Source: an uncultured Bacteroidales bacterium (lineage in GTDB: Bacteria > Bacteroidota > Bacteroidia > Bacteroidales > Bacteroidaceae). From it: a DNA stretch of 59,085 bases. The stretch's first letter is position 1. Every line of letters begins with the position of its first letter. Positions 7,799 through 16,381 of this stretch are shown here, in pieces. The notes below the pieces were generated by a model, which saw nothing but the letters and a program-made list of their open reading frames with translations, searched no databases and was not told the DNA's origin. Location of the stretch: the NCBI GenBank assembly GCA_902770725.1, contig CACXUA010000003.1, positions 1 to 59,085 on the forward strand, read 5' to 3'. The position numbers and the translations under genes were made by a program.

Positions 7799-10549
7799 CT
7801 ATTGGGTCGAGAAGCAGTCGAAGTCGGCATAGCCGCCTTGTTGCTTTGTGGCATAACAGAAGATGCCGAAGCGAGAGCCGACAAAGACGGTGAGGTTGAA
7901 CGACTGCTGCGTCTCGCCGCCAAAACGTTCCCATGTCTTGCCGTCAAGGGAATAGAAGAAATACGCCTTGTTGTCGCCATAGCGTATGGCAGCACGAAGA
8001 TAGATGATGCCCTTCTTTGGCTTGATGAACTGCGTCTTCTCTGCTGCTTCGAAACCTCGGCCGGCATTACGGACCTTATCTTGCTTCCACATCAACTGAT
8101 AGCTTTTCTTGCCTGTCTTCTCCACACAAATCTGAGCGTAGGGGTCTTGGAAGATGCAAATGCCTGCACGGTCGCCTTCCTTGAGCTTGCTTACGTCGAG
8201 GCGAACGGTGGCTGTTGAAGCACTGTCGGGATCGGCAAAGATGCGCTGAGTCAACGTGCCTTGAGCCTGATGAAGGTCTTCTGTGATGCCTGTCGTCTTC
8301 AGTCGCAACCAACCCGGACGCTCCTCGAGGCTCCAAGCGCCAGGCACAGGATTGTGATTCCATTGCCACTGCATGCCCAAAGTCTTCTGGCTGAAGTCGT
8401 CGCTGGTGGGCAGGGTATTCTGAGTTTTCGGAGTACTCAGATTACTCGGACCCTCTATGCTTTCAACAAAGCTGACGGGAGGCCTTGTGCCGCTTGCCAC
8501 GATGGGCCAGCCGTCTTTCCAAGTGACGGGAAGCAGGTTGGGGAAGCGACCAAGGGCTCCCAGGTCTTCCTGCATCACGGTCCACCACCTGCCGCCGATG
8601 TCCTCGACGAGGGCTCCCTGATGGATGGTGTTGGGCTTGCGGTCGTACCACTTCTCAACGAGCACTCGCTCCTCGTAAGGCCCGAAGATATTCTTCGAGC
8701 GGAAGACTGTCTGCCCGCTTGGCCAGCCGCCATAAGTGGCATAGATATAGTAGTAGTCGCCTATCCTATAGAGGTGGCAGCCCTCGAGCCCGCTGCCTTC
8801 GCGAACCACGACCTCTTGCTCGCGAAGGAAGTTGAAGTCCTCGTCAAGCTCACACATCTGGAGATGATTGATGCCGCAGACGATATAGACCTTGCCGCCA
8901 TCGAAGAGCATGCCCGGGTCGTAGTAGTTGCGCGAGAGTCGCTGCACCGTCCATTCGCCCTCGGGGTCTGTCGCAGAGAGCAGCCATGCTCGGTGGTCGT
9001 TGCCATTGATGAGGAGGTAGAACTTGCCGTCGTGCCACTTGATGGACGATGCCCACATGCCTCTTGCATAGGCATTCTTGCCATCGCGAAGGTTGTAGTG
9101 GTCGTCGTCGAGCAGCGACTTCAAGGGTTGGGCACAGTACTCCCAATTGACGAGGTCCTTGGACTTCAGGATTGTGGCTCCAGGAAAGTGGAACATTGTG
9201 GTGCTGACCATGTAGTAGGTCGTGCCCACACGAATCACGTCAGGGTCAGGGAAGTCAGCCCGCACAATCGGATTCGTGAACGTTCCCTCTTCACCTTTCA
9301 ACCTTTTAACCTTTTCACCTTTCCACGTTTTGTACCACTGCCAGCAGGCTCCTGAGCAGGCTTCGGGATTCCCGTCGAAGGAAGGCACAGGATGCAAGGG
9401 GTCCTTCATCATCTTATCGAGGTCGAGGTAGTCGTGCGGGTGCGTTAAGGTCATCGAGATGTTGCCATAGTGGTCGAGCACAGCCTTGTAGCATACGCCC
9501 CACTTCGAGGTGCTGGCCGTCGCCCAAGTGCCCAAGTTCCTATAAATAGAGTCACCCCATTCGTTGACCTTATCAAACTCGCGAGGCTCCTTGATAGGGC
9601 TCCAATCGACCTCGGACACGAAGATGGGATGCGTCTCTACGACAGGCACCTGTTTCTTGAACTGCCGGATGAAGTCCTGCTTGCTCTTCTCTATGTCAGC
9701 GTCGCGGTCCATCTTCTTGTCGTCACAACCGTACCAGCCGGGATAGACATGCACGGCATAACCGATGTTCTCGCCTTCGATGGGATGGACAGCATAGTCA
9801 GCATAGCTCGACTGGAAGCCTGTGCCAGGCACCCAGATGATGCCCATGAAGCCATTGGCTCGGATGACATCGACGATGGGCTGGAAGTAGTCGTGCAGAG
9901 CCTTCGGGTCGTTCTCGCCCTCACGGTTCTTGATGTTGATGGGCTCGTTGGCAAGTTCGATGGATATCAGCCCAGGGTACTTGAGGACAGAGTCGTTTCT
10001 CGATACGATGTCCCAGACCTCCATCAGGTATTTCTGATAGTAATCGCCCACCTTGAGGTTGAAGGGACACACGCCTGGCGGCCGCATCACGACGTACTGC
10101 CCATGACAGAGTGCCTTCATTGCCAAAGGAATATAAAGCCTCTGCATGTAGAGCTTGAGACGTTCGGGATTGAAGTGGCTGATGTCTGCCTCGCCTCTTG
10201 CTCCCTGTCCCTCGCCCTTTGCTACGGGATAGAGATAGTCCTTGTCGTTGGTCCAGACGGGATCGAGATGCAGACGGAAGATGTCGCAGTTGGCTATCTC
10301 GAGGCTTGTCAGCATCTTCTCGAAGTAATCGAGGCAACGATTGAGTCCCTCGTCGTCGTAGCTCCAGCCCCACCTGCCGCCGTTGAACCAGGCATTGGGC
10401 GTATCCATCACGCCATGCAGCACAACATGATTGCCCTTGTCGTCCACCAGCCAACGCCCATCGACATGAATAGGCGGCATACTCTCCACTTGTGCCTGGG
10501 CCATCAAGGCTGCCAGACACACATATAATAATAATGTAAGTTTCTTCAT
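7799..10549 (-). CDS. Secreted GH5-GH43 bifunctional glycoside hydrolase
   Basis: 916 residues with a signal peptide (MKKLTLLLYVCLAALMAQAQ). Residues about 25-400 are a GH5-like barrel with acid/base Glu202 in ELANEP and nucleophile Glu313 in FVSEVDW. Residues about 420-720 are a GH43 propeller with base Asp432 (RADFPDPD) and acid Glu589 (SGLEGCHLY). The last about 190 residues are the beta-sandwich that follows many GH43 xylosidases/arabinofuranosidases. The fusion suggests combined endo- and exo-attack on plant xylan or a similar hemicellulose, consistent with a gut or rumen Prevotella; the substrate is inferred. The ATG overlaps the TGA of the upstream fRMsr gene (ATGA), so translation is probably coupled. 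A longer open frame upstream is only the shadow of that gene. Confidence 0.9.
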   Translation of the reverse strand: MKKLTLLLYVCLAALMAQAQVESMPPIHVDGRWLVDDKGNHVVLHGVMDTPNAWFNGGRWGWSYDDEGLNRCLDYFEKMLTSLEIANCDIFRLHLDPVWTNDKDYLYPVAKGEGQGARGEADISHFNPERLKLYMQRLYIPLAMKALCHGQYVVMRPPGVCPFNLKVGDYYQKYLMEVWDIVSRNDSVLKYPGLISIELANEPINIKNREGENDPKALHDYFQPIVDVIRANGFMGIIWVPGTGFQSSYADYAVHPIEGENIGYAVHVYPGWYGCDDKKMDRDADIEKSKQDFIRQFKKQVPVVETHPIFVSEVDWSPIKEPREFDKVNEWGDSIYRNLGTWATASTSKWGVCYKAVLDHYGNISMTLTHPHDYLDLDKMMKDPLHPVPSFDGNPEACSGACWQWYKTWKGEKVKRLKGEEGTFTNPIVRADFPDPDVIRVGTTYYMVSTTMFHFPGATILKSKDLVNWEYCAQPLKSLLDDDHYNLRDGKNAYARGMWASSIKWHDGKFYLLINGNDHRAWLLSATDPEGEWTVQRLSRNYYDPGMLFDGGKVYIVCGINHLQMCELDEDFNFLREQEVVVREGSGLEGCHLYRIGDYYYIYATYGGWPSGQTVFRSKNIFGPYEERVLVEKWYDRKPNTIHQGALVEDIGGRWWTVMQEDLGALGRFPNLLPVTWKDGWPIVASGTRPPVSFVESIEGPSNLSTPKTQNTLPTSDDFSQKTLGMQWQWNHNPVPGAWSLEERPGWLRLKTTGITEDLHQAQGTLTQRIFADPDSASTATVRLDVSKLKEGDRAGICIFQDPYAQICVEKTGKKSYQLMWKQDKVRNAGRGFEAAEKTQFIKPKKGIIYLRAAIRYGDNKAYFFYSLDGKTWERFGGETQQSFNLTVFVGSRFGIFCYATKQQGGYADFDCFSTQ

Positions 10550-11016
10550 GGTAACATCTTTACTATTTGCTCCAGGTAGCGGCGGTCGGTCTGGTCGAAG
10601 GTGCCAAGTTGGGCGCTGTCGATGTCGAGGACGGCGATGACCTCTCCTTCCTTGAAGATGGGGACTACGATTTCGCTTCTTGAAGCCGACGAGCAGGCGA
10701 TGTGGCCTGGGAACTGATCGACGTCGGGCACGACCTGTGTCTGTGCCTCTGCCCATGCTGTGCCACACACTCCCCTACCCTTCTTTATTCTTGTGCAAGC
10801 CATCGGACCTTGGAAGGGACCGAGCACCAGCTTTTCGCCCTCGACACGATAGAAGCCTGTCCACCAGAAGCCGAAGGTCTCGTGAAGCATTGCCGCCACG
10901 TTAGCCATGTTGGCAATGAGGTCGGGCTCGTCCTCTACGACTGCCTTTATCTGCGGCAAGAGGGCTTCGTAACGCTCTTGCTTCGTCTCGCCACTGATGA
11001 TTAACTGCTCTGACAT
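10546..11016 (-). CDS. msrC: Free methionine-(R)-sulfoxide reductase (GAF domain)
   Basis: 156 residues forming a single GAF domain. The cysteines expected for fRMsr are present: one in ACTRIKKGRGVC (two cysteines) and one in HIACSSASRSE. The conserved ending VLDIDSAQLGTFDQTD is also there. The enzyme reduces free methionine-R-sulfoxide in the cytoplasm, with thioredoxin as the usual partner. Its stop codon overlaps the start of the GH5-GH43 gene by 4 nt, a pairing with no obvious metabolic link. Confidence 0.88.
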   Translation of the reverse strand: MSEQLIISGETKQERYEALLPQIKAVVEDEPDLIANMANVAAMLHETFGFWWTGFYRVEGEKLVLGPFQGPMACTRIKKGRGVCGTAWAEAQTQVVPDVDQFPGHIACSSASRSEIVVPIFKEGEVIAVLDIDSAQLGTFDQTDRRYLEQIVKMLP

Positions 11017-11041
11017 AACTTGTTTGTTTAAGGTACTCGCT

Positions 11042-11066
11042 CCCCCTAAAGGGGGCTGGGGGGTCC
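11042..11066. repeat. CCCCCTAAAGGGGG palindromic repeat
   Basis: A 14-nt palindrome followed by CTGGGGGGTC. The same element occurs in the opposite orientation at 47169-47190 in the division cluster. I know of similar short palindromes at gene ends in Bacteroidota. Here it sits just after the stop of the rep gene. Confidence 0.6.
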
Positions 11067-11071
11067 TGAAG

Positions 11072-12568
11072 TTATACGTCCTGGAAGATATAGGTCAGCT
11101 TCTTGTCGGCTCCGAAGGCGCTGTAGAAGTAGCTGATGATTTCGCTGATGTGCTCCTCCCATTGCTCGGAGACGAACTTGTTGGGCACGGACACGAAGAC
11201 GTTCTTGTCGCGGACGGCCCAGAGGCAGCAGCAGGTCATGTACTGGTTGTAGAACTGCTCGCCCAGACGCTCCTTGGCCTTCTCCATCCAGAGGTTCCAT
11301 TTCTCGAGATAGATGGGCTGAACGAACGGACGGTCAGGCTCTTCGTCCTTCACCTCGACTGCCTCGGCGAACTCTGGCTCCTTCGGTTTCTGCTGCTCCT
11401 TGAGCCAGCGATAGAGCACCTCGGTGACGTAAGCGTGCACATTGTCTGGCTGTTTGTCCTCGACGAGCTTGTCGATGCGTTCCAACTCGGGCTTGAGGTC
11501 GAGTCCGTCGTAGATGAGGTCCTCCAGCCTGGCCCACTCGTTTGGCTGCAGCTGGTACTTCGTGATGAGCTTGGCTCGCATCTTGCCCAGGAAACTCTCG
11601 TGCTGCTGAGCCTGCCCCATCTTGCCTTCGATGATGGTGAAGCGGATGCTGTCTGGGTCGCCACGACTGATGCCGTGAGGATAGACGGGCTCGTACTCGA
11701 AGCAGAACTCCACCTTGCCCTCGTCGGAGAGCTTTCGCATCTCCTTCAACACGGGGTCGAGCACGTCGCGATGGAAGGCGCCGTACTTGACATAACGGTT
11801 CTCGACGATGCGCTTGTGGTCCTTGCTGAACGTGAGCACGCCGAAGAACTCCTTCAGGTCGATATAGTTGACGGTGCAACTGCCTATCCTGCGCCAAGCG
11901 CTCAGGTAGATGTAGAGACGCGGCGTGCGCGGACTGCGACAGAGCTGGGTGATGCCTTTCAGGTGACGCGTGTAGCCCTTGCGGAGGTTCAGAATCTCAC
12001 GGGCACTCTCGTCCACCATGTCTATCTTGATGACGCCCTTCCTGCGCTGTCCTCCCTTGTAGGCCACCTTCTCGCCGGCAGCATTCAGTTCGGCCGTCGG
12101 GAACTCTATCTTGTGGAAGATGTTCTGCTTCACATTATATTCTACACGCTCGTACTCGTCGTAACGCTTGTAGGACATGTCCACCTTCAGCAGAGCGTCA
12201 CAAGCGGCCTCCAGCTCGCCGTACTTCTTCGGACTGATGCCGAGCTCCTTCAGCGGTATCTCGAAGTGGAGCAGGTTGCCCGTCAGGTCCTCGGGCTTGA
12301 ACAGGAACGTCGATTCGCCCATGCTGAGCTGTTCGCGGATGCGATCCTGCAACTGAGAGATGATGGCAATCATCAGGTTGGTCTGCACCAGCGAGAAGTT
12401 GCCACGTATCTGCGTGTAGCTCACCGGATTAAGGATGAAATCCAGATCGCGATTGTTGGCTATCGTCTGCACAAGCTCGTTGCTTTGGCTCACCATAGCC
12501 AGTCCTTTTTTCTTTGCCATTTCGTCTTCGTCTAAGAATTCGTCTGCAAAATTAGGCCATTCTAACAT
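11072..12568 (-). CDS. Rep_3-family replication initiator with a DnaA domain I-like C-terminus
   Basis: 498 residues. Residues about 25-340 match the Rep_3/RepB double winged-helix initiators of theta plasmids: ELVQTIANNRDLDF near the start, ALLKVDMSYKRY, then GYTRHLKGITQLCRSPRTPR, YIYLSAWRR and the second winged helix (DLKEFFGVLTFSKDHKR, VLDPVLKEMRKLSD). After an acidic linker (EPEFAEAVEVKDEEPDRP), the last about 80 residues resemble DnaA domain I: LW…RLGEQFYNQYM…VFVSVPNKFVSEQWEEHI…FGAD..L.Y. Such a protein should bind iterons and open an origin, and the extra domain could recruit the helicase. I chose the ATG at 12568; a TTG lies 9 nt upstream. It diverges from parA across 1.85 kb of repeat-rich DNA. 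Confidence 0.88.
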   Translation of the reverse strand: MLEWPNFADEFLDEDEMAKKKGLAMVSQSNELVQTIANNRDLDFILNPVSYTQIRGNFSLVQTNLMIAIISQLQDRIREQLSMGESTFLFKPEDLTGNLLHFEIPLKELGISPKKYGELEAACDALLKVDMSYKRYDEYERVEYNVKQNIFHKIEFPTAELNAAGEKVAYKGGQRRKGVIKIDMVDESAREILNLRKGYTRHLKGITQLCRSPRTPRLYIYLSAWRRIGSCTVNYIDLKEFFGVLTFSKDHKRIVENRYVKYGAFHRDVLDPVLKEMRKLSDEGKVEFCFEYEPVYPHGISRGDPDSIRFTIIEGKMGQAQQHESFLGKMRAKLITKYQLQPNEWARLEDLIYDGLDLKPELERIDKLVEDKQPDNVHAYVTEVLYRWLKEQQKPKEPEFAEAVEVKDEEPDRPFVQPIYLEKWNLWMEKAKERLGEQFYNQYMTCCCLWAVRDKNVFVSVPNKFVSEQWEEHISEIISYFYSAFGADKKLTYIFQDV

Positions 12569-12900
12569 AATATCCAAATTTTTAAGTATAAATTTTTAAA
12601 ATTATAGCAATAAAGTGTTCAAATTATTCGCACCTTGCTGTTAGTTAACTCTCGCACCGTTGTTTATCTGCCTATTAACACCAGTATGTTCGCTTGATTA
12701 TTACTCGGCTCTATCCAACATCACGCACCGAAGTGTTCCACCATACACTCAGCGAAATCTTCCCCTACTCCATGACCGAACTCTTCCAACACTCTCCGAC
12801 ATCCATCTTCCCAGCATTCAGCACCAGACTCTACCCTATCACCTGCACCAGGATGTACCCCAACCCTTACACCCAAATGTGCCGAACTCCCCGTACCAAA

Positions 12901-13011
12901 TGTTTCCGAAGCATGAACCAAAGTGTTTCTGAAGCCCAACCTAAATGTTTCTGAAACCCAACCAAAGTGTGTAGGAAATCTGACCTGAATGTATCAGAAA
13001 CTTGAACCACA
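12901..13011 (+). repeat. 22-nt tandem repeat, five units (TGTTTCTGAA word)
   Basis: Units begin at 12901, 12924, 12946, 12968 and 12990 (one 23-nt unit, then 22). Each has the form TGTNTNNGAA followed by about 12 nt with the word AACCAAA or similar. The divergence is high. Spurious reading frames across it encode repetitive peptides. Confidence 0.8.
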
Positions 13012-13056
13012 ACATGGCTGCAATCCCCACCAGCAGCCACCCAGCCAAACCCACCA

Positions 13057-13140
13057 TAGAGGAACCGGCATCGCCCTATAGAGAATTCGCCAACGCCCTA
13101 TAGAGGAACCGGCATCGCCCTATAGTGAATTATCAGGTGT
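13057..13140 (+). repeat. 22-nt tandem repeat, three units plus a partial (GCCCTATAGAG word)
   Basis: Units begin at 13057, 13079 and 13101, with a partial at 13123. Units 1 and 3 are identical, and unit 2 differs in the middle. All share TAGAGRA at the start and CGCCCTA at the end. Confidence 0.85.
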
Positions 13141-13147
13141 ATTAGGA

Positions 13148-13259
13148 TTCATGAGCAGAAGCAACAGCATTCATAAACAGAAGCACGACTCCTCACAGGC
13201 AAAAGCACTACCTCCCATGAACAAAACCACCACCGTTCATGAGCAAAAGCACAAGTGTT
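13148..13259 (+). repeat. About 22-nt degenerate repeat, five units (TTCATGARCARAAGCA word)
   Basis: Successive copies of TTCATRARCARAAGCAC separated by about 22 nt, from 13148 to 13259. They follow the previous block after a short gap, but with a new word. Confidence 0.7.
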
Positions 13260-13536
13260 TCTGCCCGCTTGGCTCTTCACCACGCTACCTATATATACAA
13301 GGCACCCCCCTTTTTTTCAACCCCTAAGGCCAACTTTTTTTCAAAAAAAATCAAAAATGCCCTATTTATGCCCACTTTACGACCTGAGTTAAATTAATTC
13401 AACTACGCACAAGGGAATATTATGTTTAATTAATTTTTCACGTCGGCAATGACATTACCCATGGTAGGACAAAACAACTGCAACATACAGGAACCTCTCC
13501 GCCCGCATGAACCTAACAGTCCAGGTCTTCCGAAAG

Positions 13537-13610
13537 TTCGCACCAAGTCTTCACATACGGCTCACAAAAACTTCCCGAACGTCACACCAAATCTACCCAA
13601 ACTCCGCACC
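13537..13610 (+). repeat. Iteron-like sites, left cluster (AAAGTTCGCACC)
   Basis: TTCGCACC at 13537-13544, preceded by CGAAAG, and TCCGCACC at 13603-13610, preceded by CCAAAC, with a degenerate copy between (GTCACACC near 13581). They share the word that recurs at 13795-13918 and 16469-16899. Isolated relatives lie at 12627 and 12652, next to rep. Confidence 0.65.
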
Positions 13611-13794
13611 ACCCCTACCCTACCACTCTAATACACAGACAGTTGCACCAGTCTATAATAAATATATCAATATAATTTGATAAACGATACTCCAAAGAAA
13701 AATTCTTTCTTATAATATATGAATATCTTATATTATATATAAGGTGTCGTAACCCCTTGATTATTAGTGAACTGCTCCCCCACTGGTGCGAAAC

Positions 13795-13882
13795 TTCGGA
13801 ACACATGGTGCGAATGTTCGGAACATAAGGTGCTGCTTTTATGTACATAAGGTGCGGCCATCTATAACATCTCTATCTTAAC
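13795..13882 (+). repeat. Four-unit 22-nt element of iteron-like GGTGCGAA sites
   Basis: GGTGC starts at 13795, 13817, 13839 and 13861, exactly 22 nt (about two helical turns) apart. Units 1 and 2 carry GGTGCGAANNTTCGGAAC; units 3 and 4 are degenerate after GGTGC. A further site, GGTGCGGACTTTAGGAAGAT, follows at 13911-13930. The reverse complement of this word dominates the cluster downstream of parAB. Confidence 0.85.
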
Positions 13883-13933
13883 CCCACCTTTTGCCCTTCT
13901 GGTGCGGACTTTAGGAAGATATTTCTCGACACC

Positions 13934-13975
13934 AGTCAAGATATCTCTCGACGCCAGTTAACCTTTCCGCTTCCC
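13934..13975 (+). repeat. TCTCGACRCCAGT repeats, two units 22 nt apart
   Basis: TCTCGACACCAGTCAAG starts at 13934 and TCTCGACGCCAGT at 13956. The word is the reverse complement of the TCGAGAAA…TTGACT units at 16382-16469. It directly follows a GGTGCGGACTTTAGGAAGAT site, the same composite order as at 16892-16955. Confidence 0.75.
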
Positions 13976-14040
13976 TATTCCACAACCTATCATATTCCTG
14001 ACCTCTATCTACATACATTCATACTTTTATACTTACATAT

Positions 14041-14300
14041 CCAAATATTTGCATACCCAAGTCCTCCAGTCCTTATCATCCTATATATTCAAATATCTAA
14101 GTATTGTAATACATTTATATATGAACATCCCGCTATGTGAATCTCTACATATTCTTCAATACCCAAATATCTGCATAGCATGAAATATCTGCCTATTTGC
14201 GTATATTTATCGTATTAAATCGTTGTTTATTAGTGTGTTTCACTAAATATTTGAGTCTATTCAAGTATAAAAGTATGCAAATATTTCAAAATATTTGGGT
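14041..14300 (+). repeat. AAATATTTG-rich region upstream of parA
   Basis: Very A/T-rich DNA with repeated AAATATTTG or AAATATCTG words (near 14043, 14168, 14245 and 14279-14297). One more (AAATATTTGAATAC) follows the parA stop at 15303. These could be operator or parS half-sites for the ParB-like protein, or a DNA unwinding element. The assignment is inferred from position only. Confidence 0.45.
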
Positions 14301-14306
14301 ATTTCC

Positions 14307-14337
14307 TTGCAAGATATTTCTAAAAGTATTACCTTTG
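14307..14337 (+). promoter_or_regulatory. parA promoter
   Basis: TTG at 14307-14309, 20 nt spacer, TACCTTTG at 14330-14337. Transcription would begin about 70 nt before the parA ATG. Confidence 0.7.
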
Positions 14338-14415
14338 CAGTCGATAAACATGTTGAATTATCAAAGGAGTTTTCTTGATAGAAGAATATATTGTTAACGT
14401 AAGAAACTGAACGAT

Positions 14416-15303
14416 ATGTCACAAGTTATTTCTCTTTTACACGATAAGGGTGGTTGCGCTAAGACTACTACCTGTGTCAATCTGGGCTTTGCCCTCTGGT
14501 TGCTTGGCAAGAAGGTGCTGCTTGTGGATACTGATCCGCAGTGCAATCTGACGGATACGGTCGATAAAACAGTGCATCTCGAGGCGGATAGCACCATCTA
14601 CGAGTGGCTCCACGACGCGCAGCCCGGCGAGTCGCTTCCGCTCCCTATCTATACGCGCTACGATGGGCTGGACTATGTTCCTGGCAGCCACAGCATGAGC
14701 AACATCAATGCGGAACTGCAGCTCATGTATAACCGCGAACGCCGGCTGGCTGATTTCCTGAACATGGTTGACCCTGAAACTGGGGTGAAGATACGTGATT
14801 CGTACGACTATGTCTTCATCGACTGTGCCCCTGGTGGCGAGACATTGATGAACACTAACGCACTGGTTGCCAGCGACTTCGTGATAGTTCCGACCGAAGC
14901 TGGCATCTACAGTTTGCAGGGCTTGCCGCGTCTGCTCGACTATATAAACAAGGTCCACACTCAGCTTAACTGCCCTGTTTCCATCATGGGCTATCTCTTG
15001 GTGCGTTGGAATCGCAATCGTAATATCAGTCGCGAGGTGAAGGAGTACTACAGCGACATTGAAGCCGTCAAGGCTCCGCTGTTCCCTGTTAGCATTCGTG
15101 AGAGCGTAAGATGCACAGAATCAGTTGCTTCCGAGATGTCTCTCTTCGAGTACGCCAGCACAAGTCCCGTTGCTGATGACTATATGCGCGTGGCCGAATA
15201 CATGATTGGTCGCAAGGCCCGTCCCAAGGGCTGGACGCCAGCTCGCTGGGGCCAGATAGCTAATGCAGCTTACGACCGCTTCATGAAGGAGCGAAGTATG
15301 TAA
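14416..15303 (+). CDS. parA: ParA-family partition ATPase
   Basis: 295 residues. It has the deviant Walker A box KGGCAKTTT at residues 11-19 with the signature lysine at 11, an A' motif VDTDPQCN, and Walker B in YVFIDCAPGG. The usual ParA core follows (VPTEAGIYSLQGLPRLLDYI). There is no N-terminal helix-turn-helix, so it is the small type (Ib-like), which relies on a small DNA-binding partner. It would segregate the replicon by moving on the nucleoid. The first gene after the candidate origin, it lies upstream of the small ParB-like gene and is flanked on both sides by the same iteron-like words. Confidence 0.9.
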   Translation: MSQVISLLHDKGGCAKTTTCVNLGFALWLLGKKVLLVDTDPQCNLTDTVDKTVHLEADSTIYEWLHDAQPGESLPLPIYTRYDGLDYVPGSHSMSNINAELQLMYNRERRLADFLNMVDPETGVKIRDSYDYVFIDCAPGGETLMNTNALVASDFVIVPTEAGIYSLQGLPRLLDYINKVHTQLNCPVSIMGYLLVRWNRNRNISREVKEYYSDIEAVKAPLFPVSIRESVRCTESVASEMSLFEYASTSPVADDYMRVAEYMIGRKARPKGWTPARWGQIANAAYDRFMKERSM

Positions 15304-15389
15304 ATATTTGAATACACAGACACTTGACTATCTGAGTGTTCAGGTATAGAAGTATTGAGATTTAAACGATAAATAATACCATAAAACAT

Positions 15390-15394
15390 AGGAG
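15390..15394 (+). promoter_or_regulatory. Shine-Dalgarno-like AGGAG before the ParB-like gene
   Basis: AGGAG ends 8 nt before the ATG at 15403, an ideal position. Other starts I looked at in this window lack such a sequence, as expected in Bacteroidota, so this one is unusual. Confidence 0.5.
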
Positions 15395-15402
15395 AAAAGA
15401 TT

Positions 15403-15774
15403 ATGGCAATTAAGAAGAAAACGCTGAATATCAGCAGGGTAGCAGCGGAGGCGACAATGAATTACGTGGCTCCAAAGCCTTTGGCAACGAACGATGCCGT
15501 TCGCAACAAGATAGTCCAGGAGACGCCTGCACCGAAGCCCTTGCGTCGTGTTTGTACAATCCAGAAGGTGGGCGGCTTCACTTTCTTCACTGGCGACGAC
15601 GACCGTAACGCCCTCGACTACATTGCTTTCCGCCAGAAGTTGGAGAAGCAGAACGTGGTCCGTGCTGCGCTCCATCAGTTCCTGAAGCAGCACTACAAGG
15701 AGGGTCAGGGCCTCGACGCAGAGTCCTTGCGCATCGTCCAGCAGTACGAGGATAGCGTCTATCAGTGGGTTTGA
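15403..15774 (+). CDS. Small ParB-like centromere-binding protein (candidate)
   Basis: 123 residues. The N-terminus is basic and disordered-looking (MAIKKKTLNISRVAAEA). The middle has a proline/lysine linker (TPAPKPLRRV). The C-terminal half (DDRNALDYIAFRQKLEKQNVVRAAL in two pieces, then HQFLKQHYKEG) has a helical pattern that could be a ribbon-helix-helix fold like ParG or the DUF3408 proteins of Bacteroidota mobile elements. Its place 99 nt after parA is where a centromere-binding partner is expected. The function is inferred from context. Confidence 0.6.
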   Translation: MAIKKKTLNISRVAAEATMNYVAPKPLATNDAVRNKIVQETPAPKPLRRVCTIQKVGGFTFFTGDDDRNALDYIAFRQKLEKQNVVRAALHQFLKQHYKEGQGLDAESLRIVQQYEDSVYQWV

Positions 15775-16108
15775 ATTAGTGCTGCGCTCGTGTTCGCCGA
15801 TGCTTGTTGACAAGCAAGTCGGCGCTATCGGCATGAATCAGCGAAAAAGCGAGTAGGGTAGGGGAGAGCCATTGCTTTCCGCCTGCCCTACTATGTGTCT
15901 GAGCGTAGGCTGGGCCGTTCCCAATCTGCCTTTGTCTTCATTCGTGGGAAATCATCCAAAATGCCGCTTTTCGAACCTCTTTTAGTAACAGTTACAAAAG
16001 TGACGAAAAAAAGTTGTAAAGATTTTTCGCAGTATTTTGTGAGTCTTCGCGTCAAGTGTTTTGGATCAAAACTAGTCCTTTTTCAACTCCTGCAGTCATC
16101 TTTGCTAA

Positions 16109-16196
16109 ATCGACGTGCCGATTTCATCAAATCGACGTGCCTCTCCAAGCAAATCGACGTGTCGATTTCGTCAATTCGACGTGCCAAATTGTCAGT
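16109..16196 (+). repeat. Four-unit 22-nt element (ATCGACGTGCC word)
   Basis: Units start at 16109, 16131, 16153 and 16175. The first 11 nt are ATCGACGTGCC with at most two changes; the second half varies and ends in TCAA or GCAA in three of four units. Confidence 0.9.
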
Positions 16197-16381
16197 CTGA
16201 AAATCAGGGCGTTGCAAGATAATGCTGAGAGTTTGACGAAAACGAAGGATTTTGTTAAGAATTTTGTAGTATTAGGAGAAATGTCATGATTGAGGTGCAC
16301 CTTTTGCCTCGCTTTTTTCAGTTTTGGAAACGTAGTTTTTGGGCTCTGATTACTCCAAGTAGGGCGAAGTGTTGACTCACT

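Larger units (their letters stand above)
12569..14415. other. Gene-free candidate replication origin region
   Basis: 1.85 kb between divergent rep and parA. I see no credible gene. It contains, in order: scattered YCGCACC sites, three blocks of 22-nt-phased repeats with different words (12901-13265), an A/T-rich stretch with runs of T and A (about 13300-13450), YCGCACC/GGTGCGR sites (13537-13918), very A/T-rich DNA (13640-13750 and 13980-14330) and the parA promoter. This layout is what an iteron-controlled origin would have. No perfect DnaA box (TTATCCACA) was seen here. Confidence 0.6.

Noticed and set aside
12660-13265. Small proteins of 70-90 residues in the repeat blocks
   Set aside because: The frames follow the 22-nt repeats, overlap on both strands, have no promoter and give low-complexity peptides.
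15853-15891. Terminator after the ParB-like gene
   Set aside because: The hairpin (10 bp with one G-T) lacks a following T run, so I list it only as a hairpin within the gene-free region.
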